Assembly: GCA_963793025.1 (NCBI GenBank)
Contig: CAWBYL010000002.1
Coordinates: 372,001 to 436,000, forward strand
Direction: 5' to 3'
Length of the DNA: 64,000 bases
Source of the DNA: CAWBYL01 sp963793025
GTDB lineage: Bacteria > Actinomycetota > Acidimicrobiia > Acidimicrobiales > Acidimicrobilacustridaceae
A program made the translations under genes and the position numbers. Positions 42,713 through 53,967 of the stretch are shown here, one piece after another (the stretch's first letter is position 1; every line of letters begins with the position of its first letter). The notes beneath the pieces were generated by a model. The model was not told the DNA's origin. It searched no databases and saw only the letters and a list, made by a program, of their open reading frames with translations.

Positions 42713-43279
42713 TCAGGTCGCGTTCCAGCGCAGGACGCCGGGGGCGTCGTGCTCCCAGCTCAGCTGGTTCAGCGTCCCGGTCTGGAGCACGAAGCGGCGT
42801 CCCTCGGTCGGGTCGAGCTGGCACCAGCGGGCGGTGAGCACCCGCAGGATGTGCCCGTGGGCGAAGACGGCGACGTCGCCGTCGGCGGCCCTCGCCCGGG
42901 CGATCACCCGGTCGGCCCGAGCGGCCACCTGGGCGATGGTCTCGCCGCCGGGGCACTCGCCGTCCCAGACGGTCCAGCCGGGAACGGTCTCGCGGATCTC
43001 CGCGGTGGTGATGCCCTCGTAGTCGCCGTAGTCCCACTCGAGCAGGTCGTCGTCGACCTCGGCCTGCTCCCCGTAGCCGACGAGCTCGCAGGTGTGGCGG
43101 GCCCGCTTCAGCGGGCTGGTGAGGACCAGGGCGAACGGCCGCCCGTCGAGCAGTCGGCCCGTGGCCCGGGCCTGGTCCTCGCCCTCCGGGAGCAGCGGGA
43201 TGTCGGTGCGGCCGGTGTGGCGCCCGTTGACGCTCCACTCGGTGGCGCCGTGGCGGATGACGAAGAGATCAGGTTCCAC
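42713..43279 (-). CDS. Histidine phosphatase (phosphoglycerate mutase-like)
   Basis: A 188-residue member of the histidine phosphatase superfamily. The catalytic motif is IRHGATEWS with His10. The second histidine is in FAHGHILRV, and SPLKRARHTCEL and EWDYGDYEG are conserved. Such proteins dephosphorylate sugars or other small molecules; the substrate is not evident. GTG at 43279 lies five bases before the end of zwf, so the two are one operon and a sugar-phosphate role is plausible. Confidence 0.88.
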   Translation of the reverse strand: MEPDLFVIRHGATEWSVNGRHTGRTDIPLLPEGEDQARATGRLLDGRPFALVLTSPLKRARHTCELVGYGEQAEVDDDLLEWDYGDYEGITTAEIRETVPGWTVWDGECPGGETIAQVAARADRVIARARAADGDVAVFAHGHILRVLTARWCQLDPTEGRRFVLQTGTLNQLSWEHDAPGVLRWNAT

Positions 43280-43283
43280 GGCG

Positions 43284-44705
43284 TCAGCCCCCCGGAGGTT
43301 CGCCCGGCCAGCCGCCGTGGCCGCGCACCAGCTTGCTGGAACCCGTCGGTCCCCACGAACCCTGCCGGTAGGTCTCGACCGGCGGGTACTCGGTGAGGAT
43401 GCGGTCGACGATCCGCCACGACTCCTCGATCGAGTCCTCCCGGGCGAAGAGGGTGGGGTCGCCGATCATGGCCTCCTGGATGAGCAGTTCGTAGGGCTCG
43501 GGCCCGACGTCGCCCCGCTGGTCGGCAGGCGGGGCCAGGGTGATGGCCTCGGGGATCATGAAGTCGCCCGCCTCCTTGTGCAGCCAGGTGAGGGCGGTGA
43601 AGTTCTCCGGCTTGATCTCGATGCGGAAGGAGTTGGGCGGCAGGTGGGCGTGGTCGGGCATCCACAGCGGCCGGGGCGGCGGAGCGAACTGGATCGTGAT
43701 CTCGGTGACCGTCTTGGTCAGGGCCTTGCCCGCCCGGAGGAAGAAGGGCACTCCGCTCCAGCGGGGAGAGTCGATCTCCAGGCGGAACGCCCCGAACGTC
43801 TCGGTGTCGGAGCCCGCCTTCACGCCGGGGACGTCGAGGAAGCCGTCGTACTGGCCCCGCACGAAGTGAGCCGGGTCGACGGTGCGGCACGCCTGGAGCA
43901 CCTTGCCCTTCTCGTCGCGCAGCGCCTTCGAGTGCTCGTTCACCGGCTGCTCCATGGCGAACAGAGCCACGGTCTGGAGCAGGTGGTTCTGCATCACGTC
44001 GCGCATGGCGCCGACCGAGTCGTAGAAGGCGCCTCGGTCCTCCACCCCGAACTCCTCGGCCATGGTGATCTTCACCGCCGCCACATGGGTCCGGTTCCAG
44101 AGGGGCTCGATGATGGCGTTGGTGAAGCGGGCGATGAGCAGGTTCCGCATCGCCTCCTTCCCGAGGAAGTGGTCGATCCGGAAGATCGCCGCCTCCGGGA
44201 AGTGGGCGTGGAGCGTCTCGTTGAGATCCTTGGCCGACTGCAGATCGCGCCCGAACGGCTTCTCGACGATGAGGCGGGCGCCGTCGGCCAGGCCCGCCCC
44301 GGCGATCCCCTCGGCCACCGTGGCGAACATCGACGGCGGGATGGCCAGGTGGAAGATCGGGTGGGACGGCGCGCCCGCCGCCGCCTTCACCCGGGCGAAG
44401 GTGTCGGGGTCGGCGTAGTCACCCGATACGTAGTGGAGCTTGGCCGCCAGCGCCTCGAAGGTCCCTTCGTCCCAATCCTCGTCGGCTCCGACGATCGCCT
44501 CCTTCGCTCTCGCCCGCAGGTCGTCGTCGGTCCAGTCGTCGAGGGCGACGCCCACGACGGGGACGTCGAGCAGGCCCCGGCCCTGGAGGCGGTAGACCGC
44601 GGGGAAGAGCTTCTTCAGGGCGAGGTCCCCGCTGGCGCCGAACATCACCAGGAGGTCGGACCGGGGACGGGAGGACGGTTGGGGCTGAAGGGGCACGACG
44701 CTCAC
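43284..44705 (-). CDS. zwf: Glucose-6-phosphate dehydrogenase
   Basis: A 473-residue enzyme of the oxidative pentose phosphate pathway making NADPH (or NADH) and 6-phosphogluconolactone. The nucleotide motif GASGDLALKK is at 23-32, EKPFGRDL near 148-155, and the active-site signature RIDHFLGKE has catalytic His179. FFLRAGKALTKTVTEI and DPTLFAREDSIEESWRIVD complete the family pattern. The annotated start is GTG 44705; GTG 44696 has better Shine-Dalgarno spacing (AGGGAG) and may be the real one. First gene of zwf-phosphatase, possibly with the sugar transporter. Confidence 0.94.
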   Translation of the reverse strand: MSVVPLQPQPSSRPRSDLLVMFGASGDLALKKLFPAVYRLQGRGLLDVPVVGVALDDWTDDDLRARAKEAIVGADEDWDEGTFEALAAKLHYVSGDYADPDTFARVKAAAGAPSHPIFHLAIPPSMFATVAEGIAGAGLADGARLIVEKPFGRDLQSAKDLNETLHAHFPEAAIFRIDHFLGKEAMRNLLIARFTNAIIEPLWNRTHVAAVKITMAEEFGVEDRGAFYDSVGAMRDVMQNHLLQTVALFAMEQPVNEHSKALRDEKGKVLQACRTVDPAHFVRGQYDGFLDVPGVKAGSDTETFGAFRLEIDSPRWSGVPFFLRAGKALTKTVTEITIQFAPPPRPLWMPDHAHLPPNSFRIEIKPENFTALTWLHKEAGDFMIPEAITLAPPADQRGDVGPEPYELLIQEAMIGDPTLFAREDSIEESWRIVDRILTEYPPVETYRQGSWGPTGSSKLVRGHGGWPGEPPGG

Positions 44706-44808
44706 TCCCTGAGGACGACGGAGACGTCGGCCAAGCTAGTGCTCCACCCGGGGAGCTTCGTGGGTGGATGATCGCCGCCGGGCTTTCTCGTGTCGCCTCC
44801 GCGGTCGT

Positions 44809-44814
44809 AGGATC
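44809..44814 (+). promoter_or_regulatory. Candidate -10 box for the TrkA-pair operon
   Basis: CGTAGGAT with TAGGAT at 44809-44814. A transcript starting near 44822 would include GAGGAGG (44838-44845) before the first gene. A nine-codon reading frame (GTG 44823 to TGA) lies in this leader; it may be chance. Confidence 0.35.
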
Positions 44815-44856
44815 GCTCGCCGTGCCCACCTCGGGCGCGAGGAGGTGGTGACGTCA

Positions 44857-45531
44857 GTGCACGTCGTCGTTGTTGGTTGTGGTCGCGTCGGCTCAGGCCT
44901 CGCCGCGACCCTCGAGAGCCAGGGCCACACCGTGGCGGTGATCGATCGCAAGCCTCAGGCCTTTCGCCGCCTCCCTGACGACTTCCGGGGCGAGACCATC
45001 GTCGGTGTCGGCTTCGACCGCACCCGCTTGGTGGCCGCCGGGATCGAGCGGGCCGACGCCTTGGCCGCGGTCACGAACGGGGACAACTCGAACATCCTCG
45101 TGGCCCGGACCGCTCGTGAGTTCTTCGGCATCGAGCGGGTCGTGGCCCGCATCTACGACCAGCGTCGGGCGGCGATCTACGAGCGCCTCGGGATCTCCAC
45201 CGTGGCCACGGTCGGTTGGGCGATCGAACGGGTGCTCCGCCGCATCCAGACCGACACCGCCGGCGTGGAGTGGATCGACCCCAGCGCCAAGGTCTGCCTC
45301 GTCGAGCGGCTCGTGCCCCCGGCGTGGGCCGGCCAACCGCTCGTCGGGATCGAGGGCGACGGCGTCGCTCGTGTCGCGGCGCTCACCCGCCTCGGCGTCG
45401 CTCAGATCGTGTCCCCCGCCGTGCTCGCCCAGGAGGGTGACGTGGTGTGGGTCGCGGTGGCCGGCGACCGCATCGACGAGCTCGATCGACGACTGGCGGC
45501 GGCACCAGCCGTCCACGGAGGGGGTCACTGA
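44857..45531 (+). CDS. TrkA/CeoC-like K+ uptake regulator (first of pair)
   Basis: A 224-residue RCK protein regulating potassium uptake by binding nucleotide. The Rossmann motif VVVGCGRVGSGLA is at the very N-terminus, then AVIDRKPQAFRRLP, VGFDRTRLVAAGIERADALAAVT, NSNILVARTAREFFGIERVVARIYD. An RCK_C domain fills the C-terminal ~80 residues. It matches mycobacterial CeoC. The frame extends upstream, but the GTG at 44857 fits both the family N-terminus and the GGAGG upstream. Its TGA overlaps the ATG of the second gene. Confidence 0.88.
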   Translation: MHVVVVGCGRVGSGLAATLESQGHTVAVIDRKPQAFRRLPDDFRGETIVGVGFDRTRLVAAGIERADALAAVTNGDNSNILVARTAREFFGIERVVARIYDQRRAAIYERLGISTVATVGWAIERVLRRIQTDTAGVEWIDPSAKVCLVERLVPPAWAGQPLVGIEGDGVARVAALTRLGVAQIVSPAVLAQEGDVVWVAVAGDRIDELDRRLAAAPAVHGGGH

Positions 45532-46199
45532 TGCGCGTCGTGATCGCAGGCGGCGGCAACGTCGGCACGTACATCGCCACCGAGCTGCAGAAGGCGGGCC
45601 ACGAGGTCCTCATCGTCGAGGTCGACCAGGACCGGGTGGCCCGGGCCCAGGCCTCCGGCGAGCCCGCCGGCGTGACCTGGCTGAACGCCGACGGCTGCGA
45701 GGTCTCCGAGCTGGCCAAGGCCGATCCGGCCCGCGCTGACGTCGTCGTCGCCGTCACCGGCGACGACGAGGACAACCTCGTGATCTCGCTCCTCTCCAAG
45801 CAGGAGTTCGGGGTCCCCCGTGTCGTCGCCCGCGTCAACAACCCGTCCAACGAGTGGATGTTCAACGCCAGCTGGGGCGTCGACGTGTCGGTGTCCACCC
45901 CGCACCTGCTCACCGCCCTGGTGGAGGAAGCGGTGTCGGTGGGCTCGCTCGTGCGGCTCCTGTCGTTCGAGAACGACCGGGCCCGGCTGTCGGAGGTGAC
46001 CCTCGCCCCCAACTCGCCCGCCGAGGGCAAGGAGATCAAGGCCCTCGGTCTGCCCCGAGACTCCACGGTGGTGGCAGTCCTGCGCCGCGACCACCTGGTG
46101 GTACCTCGCGGCGACACCGTCCTCGGCGCCGGCGACGAGGTCCTGGTGCTCGTCACCGTCGACTCCGAGGACGAGGTGCGCCGGCTCCTGGTGGGCTGA
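45531..46199 (+). CDS. TrkA/CeoB-like K+ uptake regulator (second of pair)
   Basis: A 222-residue RCK protein paralogous to the preceding one. MRVVIAGGGNVGTYIATEL is the NAD(H)-binding motif, followed by VLIVEVDQDR and ADVVVAVTGDDEDNLVISLLSKQEFGVPRVVARVNNP. The C-terminal TrkA_C domain ends GDTVLGAGDEVLVLVT. Mycobacteria carry the same pair (ceoB-ceoC); it is thought to form a hetero-oligomer gating a Trk-type channel. No trkH/ktrB membrane subunit is next to it here. Coupled to the first gene by TGATG. Confidence 0.88.
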   Translation: MRVVIAGGGNVGTYIATELQKAGHEVLIVEVDQDRVARAQASGEPAGVTWLNADGCEVSELAKADPARADVVVAVTGDDEDNLVISLLSKQEFGVPRVVARVNNPSNEWMFNASWGVDVSVSTPHLLTALVEEAVSVGSLVRLLSFENDRARLSEVTLAPNSPAEGKEIKALGLPRDSTVVAVLRRDHLVVPRGDTVLGAGDEVLVLVTVDSEDEVRRLLVG

Positions 46200-46223
46200 C
46201 CCTCGTCGTTTCGCGGTGCAGGG

Positions 46224-46252
46224 TTGGAGACACCGCACCACCGCGCCATACT
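46224..46252 (+). promoter_or_regulatory. Promoter of riboswitch/P-type ATPase transcript
   Basis: TTGGAG (46224-46229), 17-bp spacer, CATACT (46247-46252). The start would fall at about 46259-46261, exactly where the structured leader begins. Shares CCATACTT with the proposed carD promoter. Confidence 0.5.
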
Positions 46253-46260
46253 TGGCGCCA

Positions 46261-46362
46261 GTGAGGGGAGTACCCCGTCACAGCGGTGTCGTCATCACGG
46301 CGGTCCGACCTGCGGGTCGTCCCTCCCGGTGCCGCTGGCTCTCACGGGTGGGGGAGACCTCC
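46261..46362 (+). promoter_or_regulatory. Probable yybP-ykoY (Mn2+) riboswitch
   Basis: The leader contains GAGGGGAGTA near the 5' end and GGGGGAGACCTC near the 3' end. GAGG (46263-46266) can pair with CCTC (46358-46361), as in the P1 stem of the yybP-ykoY motif. The two conserved loop sequences (GGGAGTA and GGGAGACC) are in the right places, and GTCGTCATCACG matches the variable arm often seen in actinobacterial copies. The motif senses Mn2+ and commonly precedes cation P-type ATPases and TerC or MntP exporters, and here a P-type ATPase follows. Downstream, CGACG...CGTCG (about 46372-46394) could form the expression platform. Recognised by eye; a covariance search would settle it. Confidence 0.72.
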
Positions 46363-46429
46363 GGTCGGACCGCGACGTCTTCGGGCCTCGTCGTCCTTCA
46401 GTCGTCCCTTCGACCTGACCGGAGCGCTC

Positions 46430-49254
<2,825 letters not shown>

Positions 49255-49255
<1 letters not shown>

Positions 49256-49653
49256 TGGCCGAGGACCGCCGCGAGCGCTTCAGCGAGGCCTTCGAGGGGT
49301 TCGAACGCGACGCCGTCGCCGCCGAGATGGAGACCGGTGAGCGGGAGGAGACCGAGGAACAGGCCAAGCGCCACCTGCTGTTCCGGGCCGGCCGCGTCGT
49401 CGTGGGCACGATGGTGACCATCGCCGGGCTCTTCCTGCTCGTGCTCCCCGGCCCGGGACTGGTGGTCGTGGCCGCGGGGCTGGCGATCCTGGCCCAGGAC
49501 GTCCCCTTCGCCCGCCGTCTGCTCGACAAGGTCCGGGCCCGCATCCCGTCCGACGCAGAGGGGAACATCTCCAAGCCGATCCTGTTCGGCGGGCTGGCTC
49601 TGACCGTGGTCACCGTCTCGGCCAGCGTCTGGTGGACCTTCCTGCGGGGTTGA
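49255..49653 (+). CDS. PGPGW-family small transmembrane protein
   Basis: A 132-residue protein with an acidic N-terminal half (RDAVAAEMETGEREETEEQ) and a membrane part. VVGTMVTIAGLFLLVLPGPG carries the LPGPG signature, then LVVVAAGLAILAQDVPFARRLLD and a last helix ILFGGLALTVVTVSASVWW. These are the features of the putative transmembrane PGPGW family, function unknown. It overlaps the P-type ATPase stop by one base, so it is co-expressed and could assist the pump or respond to the same metal. Confidence 0.85.
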
Positions 49654-49665
49654 CGTCGGCCGGGA

Positions 49666-50394
49666 TCAGAGGCCGATGGCGGCCCACGCGTCGAGGAGGC
49701 TCTCGTCGCCGAAGGCCTGGAGCTCTCCGTCACCGATGGGACGGCGGTTCCAGGCCCAGAGGTAGACGCTGGCCGCCGGCCCCCGTACGGCCAGGTCGCC
49801 CTTGGCGTGCTCGCGGATCGTGGTGGCCCGGCCGTTCTCGAAGGTCACGAGCCACTCACCCTCGTGGTCGGTGCAGTGCAGGTGGACCGTGGCGTTGAGC
49901 GTCGGGGCCTGGGTGTGTGACTGCATGGGCAACAAGACGGTGAGCATCTCGTCGATGCCGTCGACGGCGAGCCCGGCGAGGATGGGGTCGGCCCGGCCCG
50001 ACACCGTCTGGGCGTCCCAACGGTGGACGGTGGTCTCGTTGGCCATGCGGCGCAGCCAGAAGGCCACGGTGAGGTCCCGGCCGGTGAAGTTCCAGGCCGG
50101 GTCCGTCGGGTCGGCCAGCTGGAGGGTGTCGGCCAGTCACCTCGAGCTGGGCCCGGAACTGGTCGAAGAGGCGTTCGTCCCGGGCGAAGTCGGTGAAGGA
50201 GTCCCGGGCCGGAGGGCGGCCATGAGGTTGCCCCGGACCACCGCCTCGGTGCGCTGGTGCACCCGTGCCAGGTGCCGGACGAGGCGACGTACGTCCCACT
50301 CGGGACACGAGGGTACGGCGGCATCGAGGCCTGCGGCCTCGGCGGCAGCGGCGAAGGCGGAGCCCTCGCGGCGAAGGTCAGCGACGTGGTCCAT
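49666..50394 (-). pseudogene. Mycothiol-dependent (MDMPI/TIGR03083-like) protein, frameshifted
   Basis: The N-terminal part from ATG 50394 (EGSAFAAAAEAAGLDAAVPSCPEWDVRRLVRHLARVH across residues 10-46) is the maleylpyruvate isomerase N-terminal/DinB fold with its metal histidine. The C-terminal part (residues TTVHRWDAQTVSG to the stop at 49666) is the matching MDMPI C-terminal domain. Between about 50133 and 50213 the conserved protein sequence (DSFTDFARDERLFDQF) is only readable in another frame. One base seems lost near 50212 (CGGCCC where CGGGCCC fits) and one gained near 50133, after which the original frame resumes. Read directly it stops at 50137. Either a decayed gene or two sequence errors; intact length would be about 242 residues. 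Confidence 0.75.
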
Positions 50395-50440
50395 GGCCTG
50401 GTTCTACACCGCCGTCGGCCGGGGCCCCAGCCGACGGGCT

Positions 50441-51745
50441 TCAGTAGGCGGGACGCAGCGGGAGGCCGCTCACGCCGTCGGTGCTCTTGACCGCGAGGAC
50501 CTGCTGCACCTGCACGCCCCCCATGGAGAAGGTGATGGCCGATGCCACCATGTAGAGGCGCCACACCCGGGCCCGGGCCTCACCGACCTGCTCGACCGCG
50601 GCGTCCCAGTGCGATTCCAGGTTGTTCACCCAGTTGCGCAGGGTCAGGGCGTAGTGCTCGCGGAGCGACTCGAGGTGACGAACCTCGAAGCCGTTCTCCT
50701 GGAGCATCGACACGACCACGCCGACCTCGTGGAGCTCGCCGTCGGGGAAGACGTAGCGACGCATGAGGTCGCTGTCGATCTTCGAGGTGTGGTCGGACCC
50801 GACCGCGGTGGCCAGCCGACGGGTGAGGGCCCGGGCCCGGCCCATCGCCGAGTCGCCCTGCGGGTAGCCGGGCCGGCTGATGGCGTGGTTCAGGAGGCGC
50901 CCCTGCGGAGGGAGCAGGTCGTAGAGGTCCCGGATGTACTCGTCCATCCGCTTGCGGCCCACGTGCTCGAACATGCCGATGGAGCTGATGGCGTCGAAGG
51001 GGCCGTCGGAGACGTCGCGATAGTCCTGCAGGCGGATCTCGACTCGATCCGACAGCCCGGCCGCCTCGACCCGGCGCGTGGCGAGGTCCGCCTGCTCGCG
51101 CGAGAGCGTGATCCCGACGGCGTCCACCCCGTAGTTCTCCGCGGCGTGGATGACCATGCCGCCCCATCCGCAGCCGACGTCGAGCAGGCGCATGCCCGGC
51201 TCGAGCGCGAGCTTGCGGCACACCAGGTCGAGCTTCGCCGCCTGGGCTTCCTCCAGGGTGTCGGTCTCGTCGTCCCAGACGGCGCACGAGTAGACCATCG
51301 ACGGTCCGAGGACGAGACGGTAGAAATCGTTGGAGACGTCGTAGTGGTGGGAGATGGCCTCGCGGTCGCGATTGCGGGTGTGGAGCCCGCCCGACAGTCG
51401 GGCCTCCTCGGGGGGCGGCGGGGGTGAGCGCAGCACGCTGATGCCGGTGGCCCGCAGGAGGCGCACGACGGCGACGGGGTCAATGGTGCGCAGCCCGATG
51501 TCGATGCTGGCCGCTTCTTCCAGGAGGGCGAACAGGTCACCCTGGAGATCCACGTCGCCCGAGACGTAGGCCCGGACGATGCCGAGCTCGCCCGGACGAC
51601 TGATGAAGCGGGCCAGCCCGTCGCGGGACTTGACCACCAGGCGTGCCTTGGCGTCGGGGGGACCAGCCGTGCTGCCGTCGTACAACTCGAGACGAATCGG
51701 GAGCGATCCGCCCAGGGCGTCATAGAGAAGCTGCGCCAACCCCAT
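50441..51745 (-). CDS. Cyclopropane-fatty-acyl-phospholipid synthase family methyltransferase
   Basis: A 434-residue SAM-dependent enzyme acting on membrane lipid acyl chains. An N-terminal CFA domain (~1-115, SCP2-like lipid region) precedes HHYDVSNDFYRLVLGPSMVYSCAVW, the family signature. The SAM site is LLDVGCGWGGMVIHAAENYG near 186-205, and GMFEHVGRKRMDEYI and VFPDGELHEVG follow. It could make cyclopropane, methyl-branched or hydroxylated acyl chains; the product is unknown. ATG 51745 is well supported by AAGGAGGT six bases upstream; earlier in-frame starts are not needed. Confidence 0.92.
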   Translation of the reverse strand: MGLAQLLYDALGGSLPIRLELYDGSTAGPPDAKARLVVKSRDGLARFISRPGELGIVRAYVSGDVDLQGDLFALLEEAASIDIGLRTIDPVAVVRLLRATGISVLRSPPPPPEEARLSGGLHTRNRDREAISHHYDVSNDFYRLVLGPSMVYSCAVWDDETDTLEEAQAAKLDLVCRKLALEPGMRLLDVGCGWGGMVIHAAENYGVDAVGITLSREQADLATRRVEAAGLSDRVEIRLQDYRDVSDGPFDAISSIGMFEHVGRKRMDEYIRDLYDLLPPQGRLLNHAISRPGYPQGDSAMGRARALTRRLATAVGSDHTSKIDSDLMRRYVFPDGELHEVGVVVSMLQENGFEVRHLESLREHYALTLRNWVNNLESHWDAAVEQVGEARARVWRLYMVASAITFSMGGVQVQQVLAVKSTDGVSGLPLRPAY

Positions 51746-51840
51746 TCCCCGACCTCCTTCGCGCTTGGGCAAGATTGCAGCGCACTTGTAGCGATTTCGC
51801 AATGCTTTCCGTCCCGAGGCGTTCCGGGGGAGGATCGGGT
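51746..51840. promoter_or_regulatory. Divergent promoter region, cfa-type and SpoU methyltransferase genes
   Basis: A 95-bp gap with an A/T-richer patch and the inverted repeat GCGATTTCGC (51791-51800). The two Shine-Dalgarno sites (AAGGAGGT for the minus gene, GGGGGAGGA for the plus gene) take up the ends. No confident -35/-10 pairs. Confidence 0.35.
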
Positions 51841-52677
51841 GTGCCCACGACCGTGCTCTCGGACCCCGCCGATGCGCGCCTGGCCGGCTACCGCGACCTG
51901 CGCGATCCCGATCTGAGGAAAGCGGCGGAGGACAGCCTCGGCATGTTCGTCGCCGAGGGGCTGGCCGTCGTGGGGCGGCTTCTCGAGTCGCCCTATCCAG
52001 TGGTCTCGGTGGCGGTCACGCCCGAGCGCCTCGAGGCCCTCGAGGAGGCCGTCGGTGCCCCCGCCCTGGTGGGTCTGTCCGTGCTGGTGGTCGCTCGGCC
52101 GGTGCTGGATGCCGTGGTGGGCTTTCCGGTGCACCGTGGCGTCCTCGCCCTGGGGCGGCGGCTCCCGGTGGTCGACGTGGACGCCATCGACGCCGACGTG
52201 CGCACCGTCTTGGTGCTGGAGGACGGCAACGACCACGAGAACCTGGGGGCCATGGCCCGCAGTGCCCGGGCCCTCGGCGTCGACGCGCTGGTGCTGTCGC
52301 CTCGGTGCGCCGATCCTCTCTACCGGCGCTCGGTGCGGGTCTCCATGGGTGAGGTCCTGCGGCTCCGGGTGCACCGGGCGTCGACGTGGCCGGCGGGACT
52401 GGCCGTTCTCCAGGCGTCGGGCTTTCGGGTCCTGGCCCTGACGCCGGGGTCGGGTTCGGTGTCCCTCGACGAGGTGGTGGTGGGTGCCGCCGATCGGGTG
52501 GCGGTGGTGGTGGGCGCCGAGGGCCCGGGGCTGTCCGCCGGTGCGCTGGGTGTGGCCGACCAGCAGGTGCGGATCCCGATCACGCCGGGCGTCGACTCGT
52601 TGAACGTGGGCCATGCCGCGGCCATCGCCCTCCACCACGTGGCCTCGTCGCGCCGGGCCGACCCGCCGGCCAAGTAG
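51841..52677 (+). CDS. SpoU/TrmH-family RNA 2'-O-methyltransferase
   Basis: A 278-residue knotted methyltransferase. The N-terminal ~100 residues are a substrate-binding domain (LRKAAEDSLGMFVAEGLAVV). The SPOUT domain shows motif 1 NDHENLGAMARSARALGVD, motif 2 VVVGAEGPGLS and motif 3 ITPGVDSLNVGHAAAIALHH, where the trefoil knot binds SAM. It should modify rRNA or tRNA; the site is unknown. GTG 51841 is preceded by GGGGGAGGA at good spacing. Confidence 0.9.
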   Translation: MPTTVLSDPADARLAGYRDLRDPDLRKAAEDSLGMFVAEGLAVVGRLLESPYPVVSVAVTPERLEALEEAVGAPALVGLSVLVVARPVLDAVVGFPVHRGVLALGRRLPVVDVDAIDADVRTVLVLEDGNDHENLGAMARSARALGVDALVLSPRCADPLYRRSVRVSMGEVLRLRVHRASTWPAGLAVLQASGFRVLALTPGSGSVSLDEVVVGAADRVAVVVGAEGPGLSAGALGVADQQVRIPITPGVDSLNVGHAAAIALHHVASSRRADPPAK

Positions 52678-52680
52678 CGC

Positions 52681-52711
52681 TTGACAAAGTAACTTTCACC
52701 AAAGGTAGAAT
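52681..52711 (+). promoter_or_regulatory. Promoter and operator of amidohydrolase-marR operon
   Basis: Consensus -35 TTGACA (52681-52686) and -10 TAGAAT (52706-52711), spacer 19. Within the spacer the inverted repeat AAAGT-A-ACTTT (52686-52696) overlaps the -35 edge, and CAAAGG follows. A repressor bound there would block the promoter; the MarR gene in the same operon is the obvious candidate. Confidence 0.6.
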
Positions 52712-52737
52712 GCGGATCCGCATCCAGGAGGACTCCC

Positions 52738-53967
52738 ATGGCGAACGACGTGACCCCGGCCGAGGCCGATCTGCCCCTCATGATCTCGGTCGACGACCAC
52801 GTGATGGAGCCCAAGGACCTGTGGCAGCGAGAGCTCCCGGCGTCGCTGCGGGACCGGGGGCCCCGCACGGTGAGGGAGAAGGTCCGGCTCGAGTTCAAGG
52901 GCGGCCACTACGGGTTCGAGCGCAACGTCGAGGACGGCCACTGGTGCGACATCTGGCTCTTCGACGACCTCGTCGTCCCCACCGGGCTGCTCCATGCTCC
53001 GGCGGGGATCCCCCGTGAGGAGCAGAAGAACATCCCGGCCACCTACGAGGACTTCCGGCCCGGCACCTACGACCGGGCCGCCCGGCTGGCCGACATGACC
53101 GCCAACCACGTGCAGGCCGCCATCAACTACCCGAACATCTTCCCGCGCTTCGCCGGTCAGGGGTTCCTCGAGCGCTCCGACAAGGAGCTCGCCCTCACCT
53201 GCCTGCGCATCTACAACGACTGGATGATCGACGAGTGGTGCGCCGGCGAGGGCGCCGGGCGCCTCATCCCCCTCACCCTCGTCCCGCTGTGGGATCCCCA
53301 GCTGGCGGCCGAGGAGGTGCGCCGCTGCGCCGGCAAGGGGAGCCACGCCATCGCTTTCACCGAGAACCCGTCCAAGCTCGGTTGCCCGTCGCTCTACAGC
53401 GGCGAGTGGGACGTGTTGTGGGAGGCCTGCGAGGAGACCGACACCACGGTGTCGATGCACATCGGGTCGTCGTCGTCGATGCCCTCGACCTCGCCCGACG
53501 CGCCGCTGGCCACCTCCATGTCCCTGTACGCCCAGAACGCGCAGGGCTCGCTGTGCGACTGGGTCTTCTCGGGCACCCTGTCGAAGTTCGGCCAGCTCAA
53601 GATCGCCTTCGCCGAGAGCCAGGTCGGCTGGATGCCGTTCCAGCTCGAGCGGATGGACTCGGTGTGGCGCGAGGGTCGCGGCGACATCGAGCACATCAAG
53701 GTGGCCCCGAGCGAGCAGGCGCGAGGTCGGGTCTTCGGCTGCGTCTTCGACGACCTGCACGGACTCAAGTGCCGTGACGACGTGGGGGTCGACCAGATCC
53801 TCTTCGAGACCGACTACCCGCACTCCGACGGCACCTTCCCGCACTCCCGCAAGGTCGCCCACGACCTGTTCGCGGCGGCCGGGATGAACGCCGAGGACTG
53901 CTACAAGGTCCTGCGGGGCAACGCCATCGCCGCCTACGGCCTCGGTCGCTTCGGCATCGATCGCTGA
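52738..53967 (+). CDS. Amidohydrolase-2 family metal-dependent hydrolase
   Basis: A 409-residue TIM-barrel hydrolase paralogous to the one at 18389. It shares ISVDDHVMEPKDLW at the N-terminus, IAFTENPSKLGCPS, SMHIGSSSSMP and FETDYPHSDGTFP. Unlike the first it is co-transcribed with a MarR regulator and driven by a near-consensus promoter with an embedded inverted repeat, pointing to inducible expression by its substrate. The substrate is unknown; a phenolic or acyl compound is only a guess. The Shine-Dalgarno CAGGAGGA is excellent. The stop overlaps marR (TGATG). Confidence 0.87.
   Translation: MANDVTPAEADLPLMISVDDHVMEPKDLWQRELPASLRDRGPRTVREKVRLEFKGGHYGFERNVEDGHWCDIWLFDDLVVPTGLLHAPAGIPREEQKNIPATYEDFRPGTYDRAARLADMTANHVQAAINYPNIFPRFAGQGFLERSDKELALTCLRIYNDWMIDEWCAGEGAGRLIPLTLVPLWDPQLAAEEVRRCAGKGSHAIAFTENPSKLGCPSLYSGEWDVLWEACEETDTTVSMHIGSSSSMPSTSPDAPLATSMSLYAQNAQGSLCDWVFSGTLSKFGQLKIAFAESQVGWMPFQLERMDSVWREGRGDIEHIKVAPSEQARGRVFGCVFDDLHGLKCRDDVGVDQILFETDYPHSDGTFPHSRKVAHDLFAAAGMNAEDCYKVLRGNAIAAYGLGRFGIDR

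Noticed and set aside
44823..44852. Nine-codon leader peptide upstream of the TrkA pair
   Set aside because: No ribosome-binding site, no enriched codon and too short to separate from chance.
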